From the NCBI GenBank assembly GCA_900545655.1, contig UQZY01000022.1, positions 1-33,662 on the forward strand: a DNA stretch of 33,662 nucleotides, in the 5' to 3' direction. The DNA comes from an uncultured Oscillospiraceae bacterium (lineage in GTDB: Bacteria > Bacillota > Clostridia > Oscillospirales > Acutalibacteraceae). This document shows, piece after piece, positions 6,908 to 15,110 of this stretch. The notes beneath the pieces are model-generated. The model did no database searches. It was not told the origin of the DNA and was given only the letters and a program-made list of their open reading frames with translations. Each line of letters begins with the position of its first letter. Within the stretch, counting starts at the first letter, position 1. Position numbers and translations under genes: made by a program.

Positions 6908-8938
6908 ATGCTTCCGGATACAGAAATAAAATTTTTAAAGGGCGTTGGTGAAAAGCGCGCCGAGCAGTTTTCAAAGCTCGGCGTAGATAACATCAACGCT
7001 CTTTTGCATTTTTATCCCAGAGCCTATGAGGACTGGAGCAATCCTGTCCTGATAGCAGGCTCTGAGTCGGATGAAAAATGCTGCGTTAAGGCGACGGTTA
7101 TGGCGCCCGTTACAAGATGGCGTGCAAAGAGCGGGATAACCATGTTTAAAACACAGGTGTTTGACAGTACCGGAGCACTTGACATAATTATTTTCAACAA
7201 CAGATATTCCGCCGCGAAGCTTATACAGGGGTGTGAGTATCTTTTTTACGGTACGGTAACGCTTAAAGGCGGAAGGCGCCAGATGCTGTCGCCGTCAATT
7301 GAGGATGTAGGGGAAAATCAGATTATACGTCCCGTATACAGAAGGACAGGTACATTGTCCTCAAGGTTCATTGAAAAGTGTATGAAAATTGCTCTTTCCG
7401 GCGTGACGGGTGAGATGCAGGATTTTATGCCGCCGGATGTTACCGAAAAATATGATCTCATGCCGCTTTTGGAAGCGCTTGAGCAGATACATTTCCCGGT
7501 AGACCTTTCGCATATGCGCAGGGCAAGAGAGCGTTTTATTTTTGAAGAGCTGTTTTGTCTTCAGGTCGGCTTTTCCATCATGAGCGAAAATAAAAAAGCT
7601 CCTACTCAGGTTCGTCTGCTCAATGATTATACAGATGAATTTTTCTCAAAGCTTCCGTTTTCTCCTACGGGCGCACAGAAAAGGGCTGTGCGGGAGGCGG
7701 TTGCCGACCTTCAAAGCGGGCACGTTATGAGACGTCTTTTACAGGGTGATGTAGGCTCCGGTAAAACAATGGTTGCGGCTGCTCTTATGTATGATATGGC
7801 GAGGAACGGATACCAAAGTGCTATGATGGCACCTACGGAGATACTTGCGAAGCAGCACTTTGATACATTGTCAGGATTTTTTAAAGATACCGGTGTAGAG
7901 GTTGTTCTTCTCACAGGGGGCATGGGAGCCGCTCAGAAAAGAGACGCGCTTCGTGCGATTTCAGGCGGAAGCGCAGACGTGGTTGTGGGCACGCACGCAC
8001 TTATTTCAGACGGAGTGCAGTTTAAAAATTCCGGCTTTGTTATAACGGACGAGCAGCATCGCTTCGGTGTGAATCAGAGAAATGTTCTTTCGGAAAAGGG
8101 AGAGGGTACACATGTTCTTGTTATGTCGGCAACCCCGATACCGAGAACACTTGCACTCGCAGTATACGGGGATCTGGATATCTCCGTTATAGATGAATTG
8201 CCTGCCGGACGTAAGCCTGTTGAAACATATATGATAGACAGTAGTATACGTATGAGAGCATTTGGCTATATAAAGAAATTTCTCGACGAAGGTCGACAGG
8301 CATTTGTGGTTTGTCCCCTTGTCGAGGAAGGTGAAAACGAAGCTCTTTTGTCTGCTTCCGAGTACTATGAAAAGATACGGAAAAATGAGTTTAAGGACTA
8401 CCGTGTGGGATTACTTCACGGAAAGATGAGTGCTGCCAAAAAGCAAGAGGTTATGGAACGGTTTGTTGCGGGAGATATCGATCTGCTGGTTTCCACAGTG
8501 GTAATTGAGGTTGGAGTGGACGTCCCGAATGCGGTTATAATCCTTATTGAAAATGCCGAGAGATTCGGTCTTTCGCAGCTTCATCAGCTTCGCGGAAGAG
8601 TCGGACGTTCGGATTATAAGTCAACTTGTATTTTACTCTCTGACAATAAAACCGAGCTTACAGGGAAGAGGCTTTCCGTCATGTGCGCAACGAATGACGG
8701 CTTTGAAATAGCGAAAAGGGATTTGGAGCTTCGCGGACCGGGCGACTTCCTCGGAGAGAGGCAGCACGGATTACCTGAACTGAAAATTGCGGATATGCTT
8801 GACAATATGGATGTTTTAAAGCTTGCGGGTGAGGCGGCAAAGGAACTTATAAAAGAGGATCCATCTCTTGAAAAACCGGAAAATTCACTTCTCAAAAGTG
8901 AAGTGAACAGGATGTTTGAGCGAGTATCTTTGTCATGA
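6908..8938 (+). CDS. recG: ATP-dependent DNA helicase RecG
   Basis: A 676-residue helicase that remodels stalled replication forks and branched recombination intermediates. The N-terminal wedge/OB region (about 1-230) includes FLKGVGEKRAEQFSKLGV. Walker A is GDVGSGKT with K286, the Walker B variant is DEQH at 381-384 followed by RFG, and motif VI is QLRGRVGRSD. The length fits the family. ATG at 6908 is preferred because GGAGG at 6894-6898 lies 9 bases upstream; a GTG at 6899 abuts the ribosome site. It is the last gene of the gls24-fakA-recG run; the order fakA-recG is common in Firmicutes. Confidence 0.97.
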   Translation: MLPDTEIKFLKGVGEKRAEQFSKLGVDNINALLHFYPRAYEDWSNPVLIAGSESDEKCCVKATVMAPVTRWRAKSGITMFKTQVFDSTGALDIIIFNNRYSAAKLIQGCEYLFYGTVTLKGGRRQMLSPSIEDVGENQIIRPVYRRTGTLSSRFIEKCMKIALSGVTGEMQDFMPPDVTEKYDLMPLLEALEQIHFPVDLSHMRRARERFIFEELFCLQVGFSIMSENKKAPTQVRLLNDYTDEFFSKLPFSPTGAQKRAVREAVADLQSGHVMRRLLQGDVGSGKTMVAAALMYDMARNGYQSAMMAPTEILAKQHFDTLSGFFKDTGVEVVLLTGGMGAAQKRDALRAISGGSADVVVGTHALISDGVQFKNSGFVITDEQHRFGVNQRNVLSEKGEGTHVLVMSATPIPRTLALAVYGDLDISVIDELPAGRKPVETYMIDSSIRMRAFGYIKKFLDEGRQAFVVCPLVEEGENEALLSASEYYEKIRKNEFKDYRVGLLHGKMSAAKKQEVMERFVAGDIDLLVSTVVIEVGVDVPNAVIILIENAERFGLSQLHQLRGRVGRSDYKSTCILLSDNKTELTGKRLSVMCATNDGFEIAKRDLELRGPGDFLGERQHGLPELKIADMLDNMDVLKLAGEAAKELIKEDPSLEKPENSLLKSEVNRMFERVSLS

Positions 8939-8955
8939 TTTTCGCTCTGTTTCAC

Positions 8956-8984
8956 TTGACTTATTAAGCGTGTAATACTATAAT
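8956..8984 (+). promoter_or_regulatory. Strong promoter of the M23 peptidase gene
   Basis: TTGACT at 8956-8961 and a perfect TATAAT at 8979-8984 with a 17-base spacer. The predicted start is near 8991. Confidence 0.85.
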
Positions 8985-8985
8985 A

Positions 8986-9000
8986 GTTACAAATTGTAAC
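8986..9000. promoter_or_regulatory. Perfect palindrome GTTACAAATTGTAAC at the transcript start
   Basis: A perfect 15-bp inverted repeat (7-base arms around a central A) begins 1 base after the -10 box and covers the predicted start site. That is a classic repressor position. As RNA it would form only a short hairpin. The binding protein is unknown. Confidence 0.6.
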
Positions 9001-9019
9001 TTTTAAGGAGACGACGAGT

Positions 9020-10855
9020 GTGAAAGATGAAAAAAATCAGACTGACAACTACTCGTTTTATTTAGATAATAACGAAGATAATGATGATAAAAAAGAAGAA
9101 ACAGTTGAAGCCGTAAAAACCGAAGCGACTGAAGAAAACGATGAGTCTTTCGGTTTTACTTCTTTTGCGACTTATGTCGGAACTATGCTCGGCGCTGTAA
9201 TTTCCGCCGTTTTCAGATTCATAGTTTCACTTTTCAAGTCTCTTTGGAAGGGAATAAAGACTTCGGCAAAATTTATCTATTCAAAAATTGACAAATTCAT
9301 TCTTACCTCGGTGAAGGCTTTTCATGAGGAATGGGTTTTCTTCAGGTCTGAGATTAAGGGGACAAGAGCTAAAATACGCGAAAGCATGCGTAAATCCCCC
9401 ATCGCGTTCTTTAAGATACTGAACCATTACATCGCCGTGGCGATAAAGCGTCACCCCCATATGTTCTCAAAGGCTGCCAATGTAGTTCTTCCGATTTTAG
9501 GTCTGGTAGTTCTCGTGGGAACCATAAATCACTGGAGTACCTCTACCTTTGCACTTCAGGTTGAGTCGGGCGGACAGGAAATAGGATATGTTGAGAACGA
9601 GTCGGTTTTTGTTGAAGCACAGAGTCTTGTAAAGGAACGCTTTGACTCGGACATTACTTCATCTAATGAGGACGTTGACCTTAAGGCAAAGTATAAGGTT
9701 GTAACCGTTGATGCAAATGAGCTTACCGACTCTGAAACCATAAGCGACAACATCGTTGAAAACTCAAAGGGTGATTCCGTGTATGCATGCGGAGTTTATA
9801 TCGACGGCGAGTTCATCTGTGCTCTCGAAAGCGAAACAGATGCAACGCAGGTGTTCAATAATATTCTTGACGGATACAGCACAGATGATGAAAATGCTGT
9901 AGTGGGCTTTGTTGAGGATGTACAGTACGTTCAGGGACTTTATCCCGATTCGGAAGACGTTGTCTGGGATTCACAGAAGCTTTCCGACAAGCTTAAAACA
10001 ACAAAATCCGAAGCAAAATACTACACGGTGGAGACCGGAGATACCGTATCTCAGATTGCAAATGCAAACGGTCTTAAGACCTCCGAACTCTTTGACTTAA
10101 ATCCGGGTCTTACGGAAACCATTAAGGTCGGTGACCAGATTCTTGTCTCACATGAGGTTAACTACGTAAGGCTGAAGGTTGTAAAGACAGAGATTACGAC
10201 TCAGGAAATTGCATTTAATACGGTTAAAACAAATAACTCCAACCTTTATAAAGGAACCACAAAGACAACACAGAAGGGTGTTAAGGGACTTGACAGAGTT
10301 ACAAGCCTTGTGACGTATGTTGACGGAGTCCGCGTAGGCTCGGAAGAGATAGGACGTGAAACGCTTCGTGCTCCTGTGGATGAGAAGATAGATATCGGCA
10401 CAAAGAAGGCCACCAGATACTACGGCTCGGGCGGAGGCTATACCTCCAGCTCATATGTAAAGGGCAACGGCTCAATGATATGGCCTGCTGTTGGTTGTTA
10501 TGTAGTTACACAGCCGTACGGCAACAGGGGCTACGGCTTCCATCTCGGCATGGACATTGCGGGAGGAAACGCATACGGTAAGTCCGTTGTTGCTGCCGCA
10601 TCGGGAACGGTTGTTTCCGCGGGATATTCCGGCTCGTACGGTTATCGTGTTGTTATTTCACACGGTAACGGACTCACGACCACATATGCACATATGATAG
10701 CAGGTTCTATCTGTGTCTCCCCGGGACAGTATGTTTCGGCAGGCTCCGCCATAGGAAAGGTCGGAAGCACGGGCAACTCGACCGGTCCGCATCTTCACTT
10801 TGAGGTGAGAATAAACGGTTCGACAGTGAACCCGGCACCGTATATCGGAGCATAG
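9020..10855 (+). CDS. Membrane-anchored LysM-G5-M23 peptidoglycan peptidase
   Basis: A 611-residue cell wall protein. An acidic cytoplasmic N-terminus is followed by a hydrophobic patch near 55-75 and a TM helix at about 152-172. Outside come a LysM domain at about 334-378 (YYTVETGDTVSQIA), a G5 domain at about 383-460, a Gly/Ser linker and an M23 zinc peptidase domain. The M23 ligands are visible: H508-x3-D512 (HLGMD) and H591-x-H593 (HLHFE). It would cleave peptide crosslinks in peptidoglycan while bound to the wall. The start is GTG at 9020 with AAGGAG at 9005-9010. The strong promoter and palindrome suggest regulated, high-level expression. The gene stands alone between recG and a terminator. 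The long cytoplasmic segment before the TM helix is unusual. Confidence 0.92.
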   Translation: MKDEKNQTDNYSFYLDNNEDNDDKKEETVEAVKTEATEENDESFGFTSFATYVGTMLGAVISAVFRFIVSLFKSLWKGIKTSAKFIYSKIDKFILTSVKAFHEEWVFFRSEIKGTRAKIRESMRKSPIAFFKILNHYIAVAIKRHPHMFSKAANVVLPILGLVVLVGTINHWSTSTFALQVESGGQEIGYVENESVFVEAQSLVKERFDSDITSSNEDVDLKAKYKVVTVDANELTDSETISDNIVENSKGDSVYACGVYIDGEFICALESETDATQVFNNILDGYSTDDENAVVGFVEDVQYVQGLYPDSEDVVWDSQKLSDKLKTTKSEAKYYTVETGDTVSQIANANGLKTSELFDLNPGLTETIKVGDQILVSHEVNYVRLKVVKTEITTQEIAFNTVKTNNSNLYKGTTKTTQKGVKGLDRVTSLVTYVDGVRVGSEEIGRETLRAPVDEKIDIGTKKATRYYGSGGGYTSSSYVKGNGSMIWPAVGCYVVTQPYGNRGYGFHLGMDIAGGNAYGKSVVAAASGTVVSAGYSGSYGYRVVISHGNGLTTTYAHMIAGSICVSPGQYVSAGSAIGKVGSTGNSTGPHLHFEVRINGSTVNPAPYIGA

Positions 10856-10860
10856 TTTTT

Positions 10861-10895
10861 CCCGCTGCAGGTTTTATACTTGTAGCGGGTGTTTT
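10861..10895 (+). terminator. Intrinsic terminator after the M23 gene
   Basis: CCCGCTGCA (10861-10869) pairs with TGTAGCGGG (10881-10889) with one G-T pair, followed by TGTTTTCTTG. Confidence 0.75.
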
Positions 10896-10896
10896 C

Positions 10897-10925
10897 TTGT
10901 GTTAAAATGATACTCAATTTATAAT
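10897..10925 (+). promoter_or_regulatory. Promoter of the ACT-DUF711 operon
   Basis: TTGTGT at 10897-10902 and TATAAT at 10920-10925, with a 17-base spacer; the start codon follows 30 bases later. Confidence 0.65.
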
Positions 10926-10955
10926 TTTTATAACTTTGAATTCGGAGGAATAAAC

Positions 10956-11225
10956 ATGCGGGCAGTAATAACAGTTGTAGGTAAGGATACGGTTGGTATC
11001 TGTGCAATGGTGTCAAATTTTTGCGCGGAGAACAACGTGAACATTGACAATATATCTCAGACGGTTCTTGATGATATGTTCTGTATGATAATGTCGGTAA
11101 ACGTTGATAATTGCACCCTTCCGTTCGGAGATTTTGCCGAAAAAATCTCAGATGCCGGAAAGACAAAGGGTCTTGTCATCCATGCGATGCATGAGGACAT
11201 TTTTAACGCAATGCATACCATTTGA
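10956..11225 (+). CDS. ACT domain protein (UPF0237 family)
   Basis: An 89-residue stand-alone ACT domain. The N-terminal MRAVITVVGKDTVGICAMVS and the following NVNIDNISQTVLDDMFCMIM show the beta-alpha-beta pattern of amino-acid-sensing ACT domains. Such domains bind small ligands, often amino acids, and regulate partner proteins. ATG at 10956 has CGGAGGAA at 10943-10950. It ends 17 bases before the DUF711 gene, a pairing seen across many bacteria and archaea. It is likely a regulatory subunit or sensor for that partner; the ligand is unknown. Confidence 0.9.
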   Translation: MRAVITVVGKDTVGICAMVSNFCAENNVNIDNISQTVLDDMFCMIMSVNVDNCTLPFGDFAEKISDAGKTKGLVIHAMHEDIFNAMHTI

Positions 11226-11242
11226 CAGGAAGGAGCCTTACT

Positions 11243-12604
11243 GTGGCAAACATAAATACGGGAGATATTCTTGAAACTATAAAAATGATTGAGAGTGAGA
11301 ACCTGGATATCCGTACGATAACCATGGGTATCTCGCTTCTTGATTGCTGTGATTCTGACATAAATAAGGCCTGTGACAAGGTGTATGAAAAGATAGTAAG
11401 AAAGGCTGAAAAGCTCGTATACACGGGTGAGCAGATAGAACGTGAATACGGGATACCTATAATAAACAAGCGTGTTGCTGTTACACCGATTTCAATGATA
11501 CTTGCGGCAAGCGGCGGAGATCCGGTTTTGTATGCAAAGACTCTTGAGCGGGCTGTAAATACTATAGGAGTAAACTTCCTCGGCGGATATTCGGCTCTTG
11601 TTCAGAAGGGCTTTGCTGCCGGTGATGAGGCTCTCATCAGAAGTATTCCCGAGGCGCTTGACGTTACGGATCACGTATGCTCGAGTGTAAACATCGGCTC
11701 AACAAAAACCGGAATAAATATGGATGCCGTAAAGCTTATGGGTGAGATTGTTAAGCAGTCCGCTGAGGTTACGGCATATAAGGACTGTATCGGTCCGGCA
11801 AAGCTTGTTGTGTTCTGTAACGCGCCGGAGGACAACCCCTTTATGGCAGGTGCCTTCCATGGCGCCGGTGAACCTGACTGTGTTATAAATGTTGGTGTTT
11901 CAGGTCCCGGAGTTGTGCGTGCCGCACTTTCAAAGATTCCGGGTGCAAACATAACGGAAATTGCCGAGACCGTAAAGAAAACAGCATTTAAAATTACGCG
12001 TGTCGGCCAGCTCGTGGCAAATGAAGCTTCACGCAGACTGGATGTGCCGTTCGGAATTGTCGATCTGTCTTTGGCTCCTACGCCCGAGGTCGGTGACTCT
12101 GTTGCGCATATCCTTGAAGAGATGGGTCTTTCCATGTGCGGAAGTGCAGGTACAACGGCTTGTCTTGCGCTTCTCAATGATGCCGTTAAGAAGGGCGGCG
12201 TCATGGCTTCAAGCTCCGTGGGCGGACTGTCCGGTGCCTTTATTCCCGTTTCGGAGGACGCCGGAATGATAGATGCCGCAAGATGCGGATGTCTTAAGAT
12301 TGAAAAGCTTGAAGCAATGACAGCGGTGTGCTCCGTTGGTCTTGACATGATAGTTATTCCGGGTGACACAACACCCGCTGTCATTTCGGCAATTATTGCC
12401 GATGAAGCCGCCATCGGTATGGTGAATTCAAAAACAACGGCCGTACGTGTTATTCCGGCAATAGGAAAATCCGTGGGTGAGGAATTAAACTTCGGTGGAC
12501 TTCTCGGATCGGGACCGGTTATGCCCGTAAACAAAGCGGATCCGACAGTGTTTATAAACAGAGGCGGAAGAATACCCGCTCCGCTTCAGAGTCTAAAGAA
12601 CTGA
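11243..12604 (+). CDS. PFL/DUF711 (UPF0210) family protein
   Basis: A 453-residue protein of the conserved UPF0210/DUF711 family. Typical stretches are LETIKMIESENLDIRTITMG at the N-terminus, INKRVAVTPISMI, FLGGYSALVQKG and NRGGRIPAPLQSL at the C-terminus. The family has a glycyl-radical-enzyme-like (PFL) barrel fold by structure, but no enzymatic role is established and no glycyl radical loop is evident. GTG at 11243 is chosen over a TTG at 11222, since AAGGAG at 11230-11235 lies 7 bases before it. It is co-transcribed with the ACT protein, suggesting ligand control of an unknown activity. Confidence 0.9.
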   Translation: MANINTGDILETIKMIESENLDIRTITMGISLLDCCDSDINKACDKVYEKIVRKAEKLVYTGEQIEREYGIPIINKRVAVTPISMILAASGGDPVLYAKTLERAVNTIGVNFLGGYSALVQKGFAAGDEALIRSIPEALDVTDHVCSSVNIGSTKTGINMDAVKLMGEIVKQSAEVTAYKDCIGPAKLVVFCNAPEDNPFMAGAFHGAGEPDCVINVGVSGPGVVRAALSKIPGANITEIAETVKKTAFKITRVGQLVANEASRRLDVPFGIVDLSLAPTPEVGDSVAHILEEMGLSMCGSAGTTACLALLNDAVKKGGVMASSSVGGLSGAFIPVSEDAGMIDAARCGCLKIEKLEAMTAVCSVGLDMIVIPGDTTPAVISAIIADEAAIGMVNSKTTAVRVIPAIGKSVGEELNFGGLLGSGPVMPVNKADPTVFINRGGRIPAPLQSLKN

Positions 12605-12689
12605 TAAAAGACAAAGATTAAAAAGCGAAAAGGGTTTCTAATCCTGTCGTATATAACTTTAATGAAAAAATCAACAGAATAAAAAAAGT

Positions 12690-12755
12690 AAAACCGTTCA
12701 CACTAGTTATGACTGCGAATTTTCGCAAGTACATTTTACAGAGGTGAACGGTTTT
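12690..12755 (+). promoter_or_regulatory. Leader hairpin sequestering the DUF378 ribosome site
   Basis: AAAACCGTTCAC (12690-12701) is perfectly complementary to GTGAACGGTTTT (12744-12755). The 3' arm includes most of the GAGGTGA ribosome site (12741-12747) and ends at the TTG start codon. A second hairpin (12712-12730, GCGA/TCGC core) lies in the 42-base loop. T5 at 12752-12756 means it could also act as a terminator. Likely a cis-acting control element; the signal is unknown. Confidence 0.55.
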
Positions 12756-12988
12756 TGATTGACAAGATTGCTATGGCGCTGATAATAATCGGCGCGGTGA
12801 ACTGGGGAAGTGTCGGAATTTTCGGTTTCGACCTTGTTGCATTTATCGGCGGAGGTCAAGACGGAGTTGTCGCACGTATCATCTATATACTCGTTGCGGC
12901 TGCCGGACTTTGGTGTATATCTCTCTTTTTCAGAGATAACGAAATGCTGAGCACCGCAAAAACAAATCCGGAAAAACAGGATCTTTAA
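12755..12988 (+). CDS. DUF378 family small membrane protein
   Basis: A 77-residue protein with two TM helices at about 5-25 and 38-58. The opening IDKIAMALIIIGAVNWGSVG and the mid stretch GVVARIIYILVAAAGLW are diagnostic for DUF378, whose function is unknown. A short polar tail follows. The start is TTG at 12755 with GAGGTG at 12741-12746; the codon sits at the base of the inverted repeat described separately. It has no operon partner on either side. The start codon within a stem suggests low or conditional translation. Confidence 0.85.
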   Translation: MIDKIAMALIIIGAVNWGSVGIFGFDLVAFIGGGQDGVVARIIYILVAAAGLWCISLFFRDNEMLSTAKTNPEKQDL

Positions 12989-12999
12989 GCTTTAAATCC

Positions 13000-13027
13000 T
13001 TGCAAAGGACAAACTCTTGTGTATAAT
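13000..13027 (+). promoter_or_regulatory. Promoter of the DUF1858 gene
   Basis: TTGCAA at 13000-13005 and TATAAT at 13022-13027, with a 16-base spacer. The leader to the start codon is about 95 bases with no clear structure. Confidence 0.65.
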
Positions 13028-13128
13028 TAAAGTAGTGATAATCAATTGCCGATTGCAGAAAAAGTATTTCGGTTAATCGGTATATGAATCTTTAATTAAG
13101 ATAGTTTTTATTTACAGGAGAGTTTATT

Positions 13129-13323
13129 ATGGCAAAGATTACAAAAGATATGTTGATTGGAGATCTTCTTGACGCGCATCCCGAGGTTGCTCCTCATCTT
13201 CTCGCAATGGGTATGCATTGCCTCGGTTGTCCGAGCGCAAGAGGTGAATCGCTTGAAGAGGCTTGCATGGTTCACGGCGTTAACGTTGATGACCTTATCA
13301 AAACAATGGAAGCTTCTCTTTGA
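13129..13323 (+). CDS. DUF1858 domain protein (hybrid-cluster-associated redox disulfide type)
   Basis: A 64-residue single-domain protein. KDMLIGDLLDAHPEVAPHLL followed by GMHCLGCPSA with C31-x2-C34 matches the DUF1858 family, sometimes found fused to or near hybrid cluster proteins and thought to be a redox-active disulfide or metal-binding domain. ATG at 13129 follows CAGGAG at 13115-13120. It has its own promoter and a strong terminator just after the stop, so it is monocistronic. Its partner is not in the window. Confidence 0.88.
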   Translation: MAKITKDMLIGDLLDAHPEVAPHLLAMGMHCLGCPSARGESLEEACMVHGVNVDDLIKTMEASL

Positions 13324-13338
13324 TTCCGGAAACTTCAG

Positions 13339-13378
13339 AAAAAAGGCGAAGTGCCGTATTTCCGGCCTTCGCTTTTTT
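13339..13378. terminator. Bidirectional-looking terminator after the DUF1858 gene
   Basis: GCGAAG (13346-13351) pairs with CTTCGC (13367-13372), extended by GCCG/CGGC, with A6 before and T6 after the stem. Confidence 0.85.
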
Positions 13379-13401
13379 ACATAGCGTAAAAGGTGATAAT
13401 G

Positions 13402-14115
13402 ATGACTGACCTTTCCCCGCGCCTTAAGATGGTGGCAGGAATGACAAGAGAAAATAAGGCACTTTGTGACGTCGGTACGGATCACGCATATCTCCCGGTG
13501 TATCTTTTACAAAGGGGAATGGTTCCGTATGCGTTTGCGGGTGACATAAACAAAGGACCGCTTGAAAATGCCGGGCACACCGTAGAAAAATACGGCCTTT
13601 CCGAAAAGGTCGAGCTTATACTTGGCAGCGGACTTATGAATTTTAAGGAAAATTGTGCTGCGGATTTTGTCATCGCCGGGATGGGCGGTGAGCTAATAGC
13701 AAAAATTTTATCCGATACCGCATGGGTAGAAAGGGACGGAAATCATTTTGTACTTCAGCCTCAGTCACATGCGGAGGATCTGCGCGAATACCTCACAAAA
13801 CACGGCTTTGAAATTTTAAAAGAGGATGTCTGCAGGGACGGAAAGCATCTTTACCTTGCCATGGAGGTTGTATTTACCGGAAAAAGCTCGGACGAACTTA
13901 TACCGCAGGGTGTTTTTTCAGATGCTTATTATTATACGGGAAAGCTTCCGCATTCGGACAGTACGTACAAAAATGAATACCTTATGCAGATAAAGTCACG
14001 GCTTTCCGTACGGGTTGACGCGCTTGCCAAAGCGTCAAGGGATGATCAGACGGTAAAAAGGCTTTGCAGGGTTATGGAGTATATCGACGGTTTATTGGAT
14101 GATTCCTCTTGCTGA
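13402..14115 (+). CDS. trmK: tRNA (adenine-22-N1)-methyltransferase
   Basis: A 237-residue class I SAM-dependent methyltransferase of the TrmK/YqfN family, which methylates N1 of A22 in tRNA. The SAM-binding motif I is CDVGTDHAYLPVYLL at about 20-34; the acidic motif AGDIN at about 46-50 follows, and FVIAGMGGELIAKIL at about 89-103 is family-specific. Of several starts (GTG 13393, ATG 13399, ATG 13402) the last gives the best spacing to AAAAGGTG at 13388-13395. A Nif3-like gene follows, as in other Firmicutes, but here a 204-base gap with a terminator separates them. Confidence 0.92.
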   Translation: MTDLSPRLKMVAGMTRENKALCDVGTDHAYLPVYLLQRGMVPYAFAGDINKGPLENAGHTVEKYGLSEKVELILGSGLMNFKENCAADFVIAGMGGELIAKILSDTAWVERDGNHFVLQPQSHAEDLREYLTKHGFEILKEDVCRDGKHLYLAMEVVFTGKSSDELIPQGVFSDAYYYTGKLPHSDSTYKNEYLMQIKSRLSVRVDALAKASRDDQTVKRLCRVMEYIDGLLDDSSC

Positions 14116-14140
14116 CCTTACGGCTGACGGAAAACCCTTG

Positions 14141-14170
14141 AATCACAAAATGAAAAAAGTGATTATTTTT
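14141..14170 (+). terminator. Terminator after trmK
   Basis: AATCAC (14141-14146) pairs with GTGATT (14159-14164) across a 12-base loop, followed by ATTTTT. The stem is short and AU-rich, so it is probably of moderate strength. Confidence 0.55.
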
Positions 14171-14192
14171 AAAGCGGACAGAAAATAAGGCT

Positions 14193-14267
14193 CAAAAGAA
14201 ATTAATCCAGAAAGCAAATTAAAATAAACCCAAAAGATATTAATCTAGAAAGCAAATTAAAATTAAC
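14193..14267 (+). repeat. Imperfect 37-bp tandem repeat before the Nif3-like gene
   Basis: Two 37-base A-rich copies (14193-14229 and 14231-14267, period 38) differ at only three positions. Both contain AGAAAGCAAATTAAAAT. They lie 53-127 bases upstream of the Nif3-like start. Function unknown. Confidence 0.8.
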
Positions 14268-14319
14268 TTAAGAGAACTAAAAAAATTGACAGTAAAATTA
14301 TATAAACAGGAGGCAATGT

Positions 14320-15078
14320 ATGGTTACCGTATCAGATGTATTTGACTTTATAAATCAGATAGCTCCTTTTGAAACACAGGAGTCGTGGGATAACAGCGGA
14401 CTTCTCATAGGAAACAGAGTTTCTGTCGTAAGTAAGATTGCCGTGTGTCTTGACGTGACGAATGATACCGTTTCTAAGGCTCATGACTTCGGTGCGGATC
14501 TCTTAGTAAGTCATCACCCCGTTATTTGGGATCCTTTAAAGTTTGTACTTTCTGACTCTCCGGTTTTCAGAGCCATACAAAACGGGATATCAATTGTCTC
14601 TGCGCACACAAATTGGGATTTTGCCGACGGCGGAGTGAATGATGTGCTTGCAGCCTTATTGGGGCTTTCGGACGTTCACAGGCTTCGTGAAGAGGGTGAC
14701 CTTTCCATGCCTCGTGTCGGTGAACTCAAAGTACCTGTTCCCGCAAACGAATTTGCAGAGGTTGTCGCAGAAACGCTGGATACGGTTGTAAGACTTTCAT
14801 CTCCTGATAAAATGATAAAAAAAGTTGCTGTATGCGGTGGATCCGGCGCGTCGTTTATGAGGGATATCGCTGCGGACGGAATTGACGCATACGTAACAGG
14901 GGACGCAAAACACAATGACTTTCTTGATGCGGCAGAGCTCGATCTTTCGCTTTTTGCGGCGGGTCATTATGAGACGGAAACGGTGTCCATGCCTGTTCTT
15001 ATGAGCTTGTTGAAAAAAGAGTTTCCGGATATTGAATACGCCTACCTTGAATCCTCACCGTGCTGCTTTATCGGTTGA
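14320..15078 (+). CDS. Nif3-like dinuclear metal centre protein (GTP cyclohydrolase 1 type 2 homolog)
   Basis: A 252-residue member of the NIF3/YqfO family, toroidal hexamers with a two-metal site. Metal-ligand motifs are LLVSHHPVIWDPL with H65-H66, AHTNWDFADGGVND at about 95-108 and AAGHYETE at about 212-219. It is the short form, lacking the central insertion found in the Bacillus protein. The cellular role is not settled; some annotations call it a GTP cyclohydrolase homolog. ATG at 14320 follows CAGGAGG. rqcH follows after 32 bases, so the two are likely co-transcribed. Confidence 0.9.
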   Translation: MVTVSDVFDFINQIAPFETQESWDNSGLLIGNRVSVVSKIAVCLDVTNDTVSKAHDFGADLLVSHHPVIWDPLKFVLSDSPVFRAIQNGISIVSAHTNWDFADGGVNDVLAALLGLSDVHRLREEGDLSMPRVGELKVPVPANEFAEVVAETLDTVVRLSSPDKMIKKVAVCGGSGASFMRDIAADGIDAYVTGDAKHNDFLDAAELDLSLFAAGHYETETVSMPVLMSLLKKEFPDIEYAYLESSPCCFIG

Positions 15079-15110
15079 GCTGTTAATTATTTAAAAAGGA
15101 GAGAAAACAA

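Noticed and set aside
11671..12534. Long open frame (287 codons) on the minus strand
   Set aside because: It lies wholly antisense to the DUF711 gene, is composition-biased (Ser/Pro/Thr rich), and shows no domain pattern.
14286..14306. TTGACA and TATAAA before the Nif3-like gene as a promoter
   Set aside because: The boxes are only 9 bases apart, too close for a sigma-A promoter.
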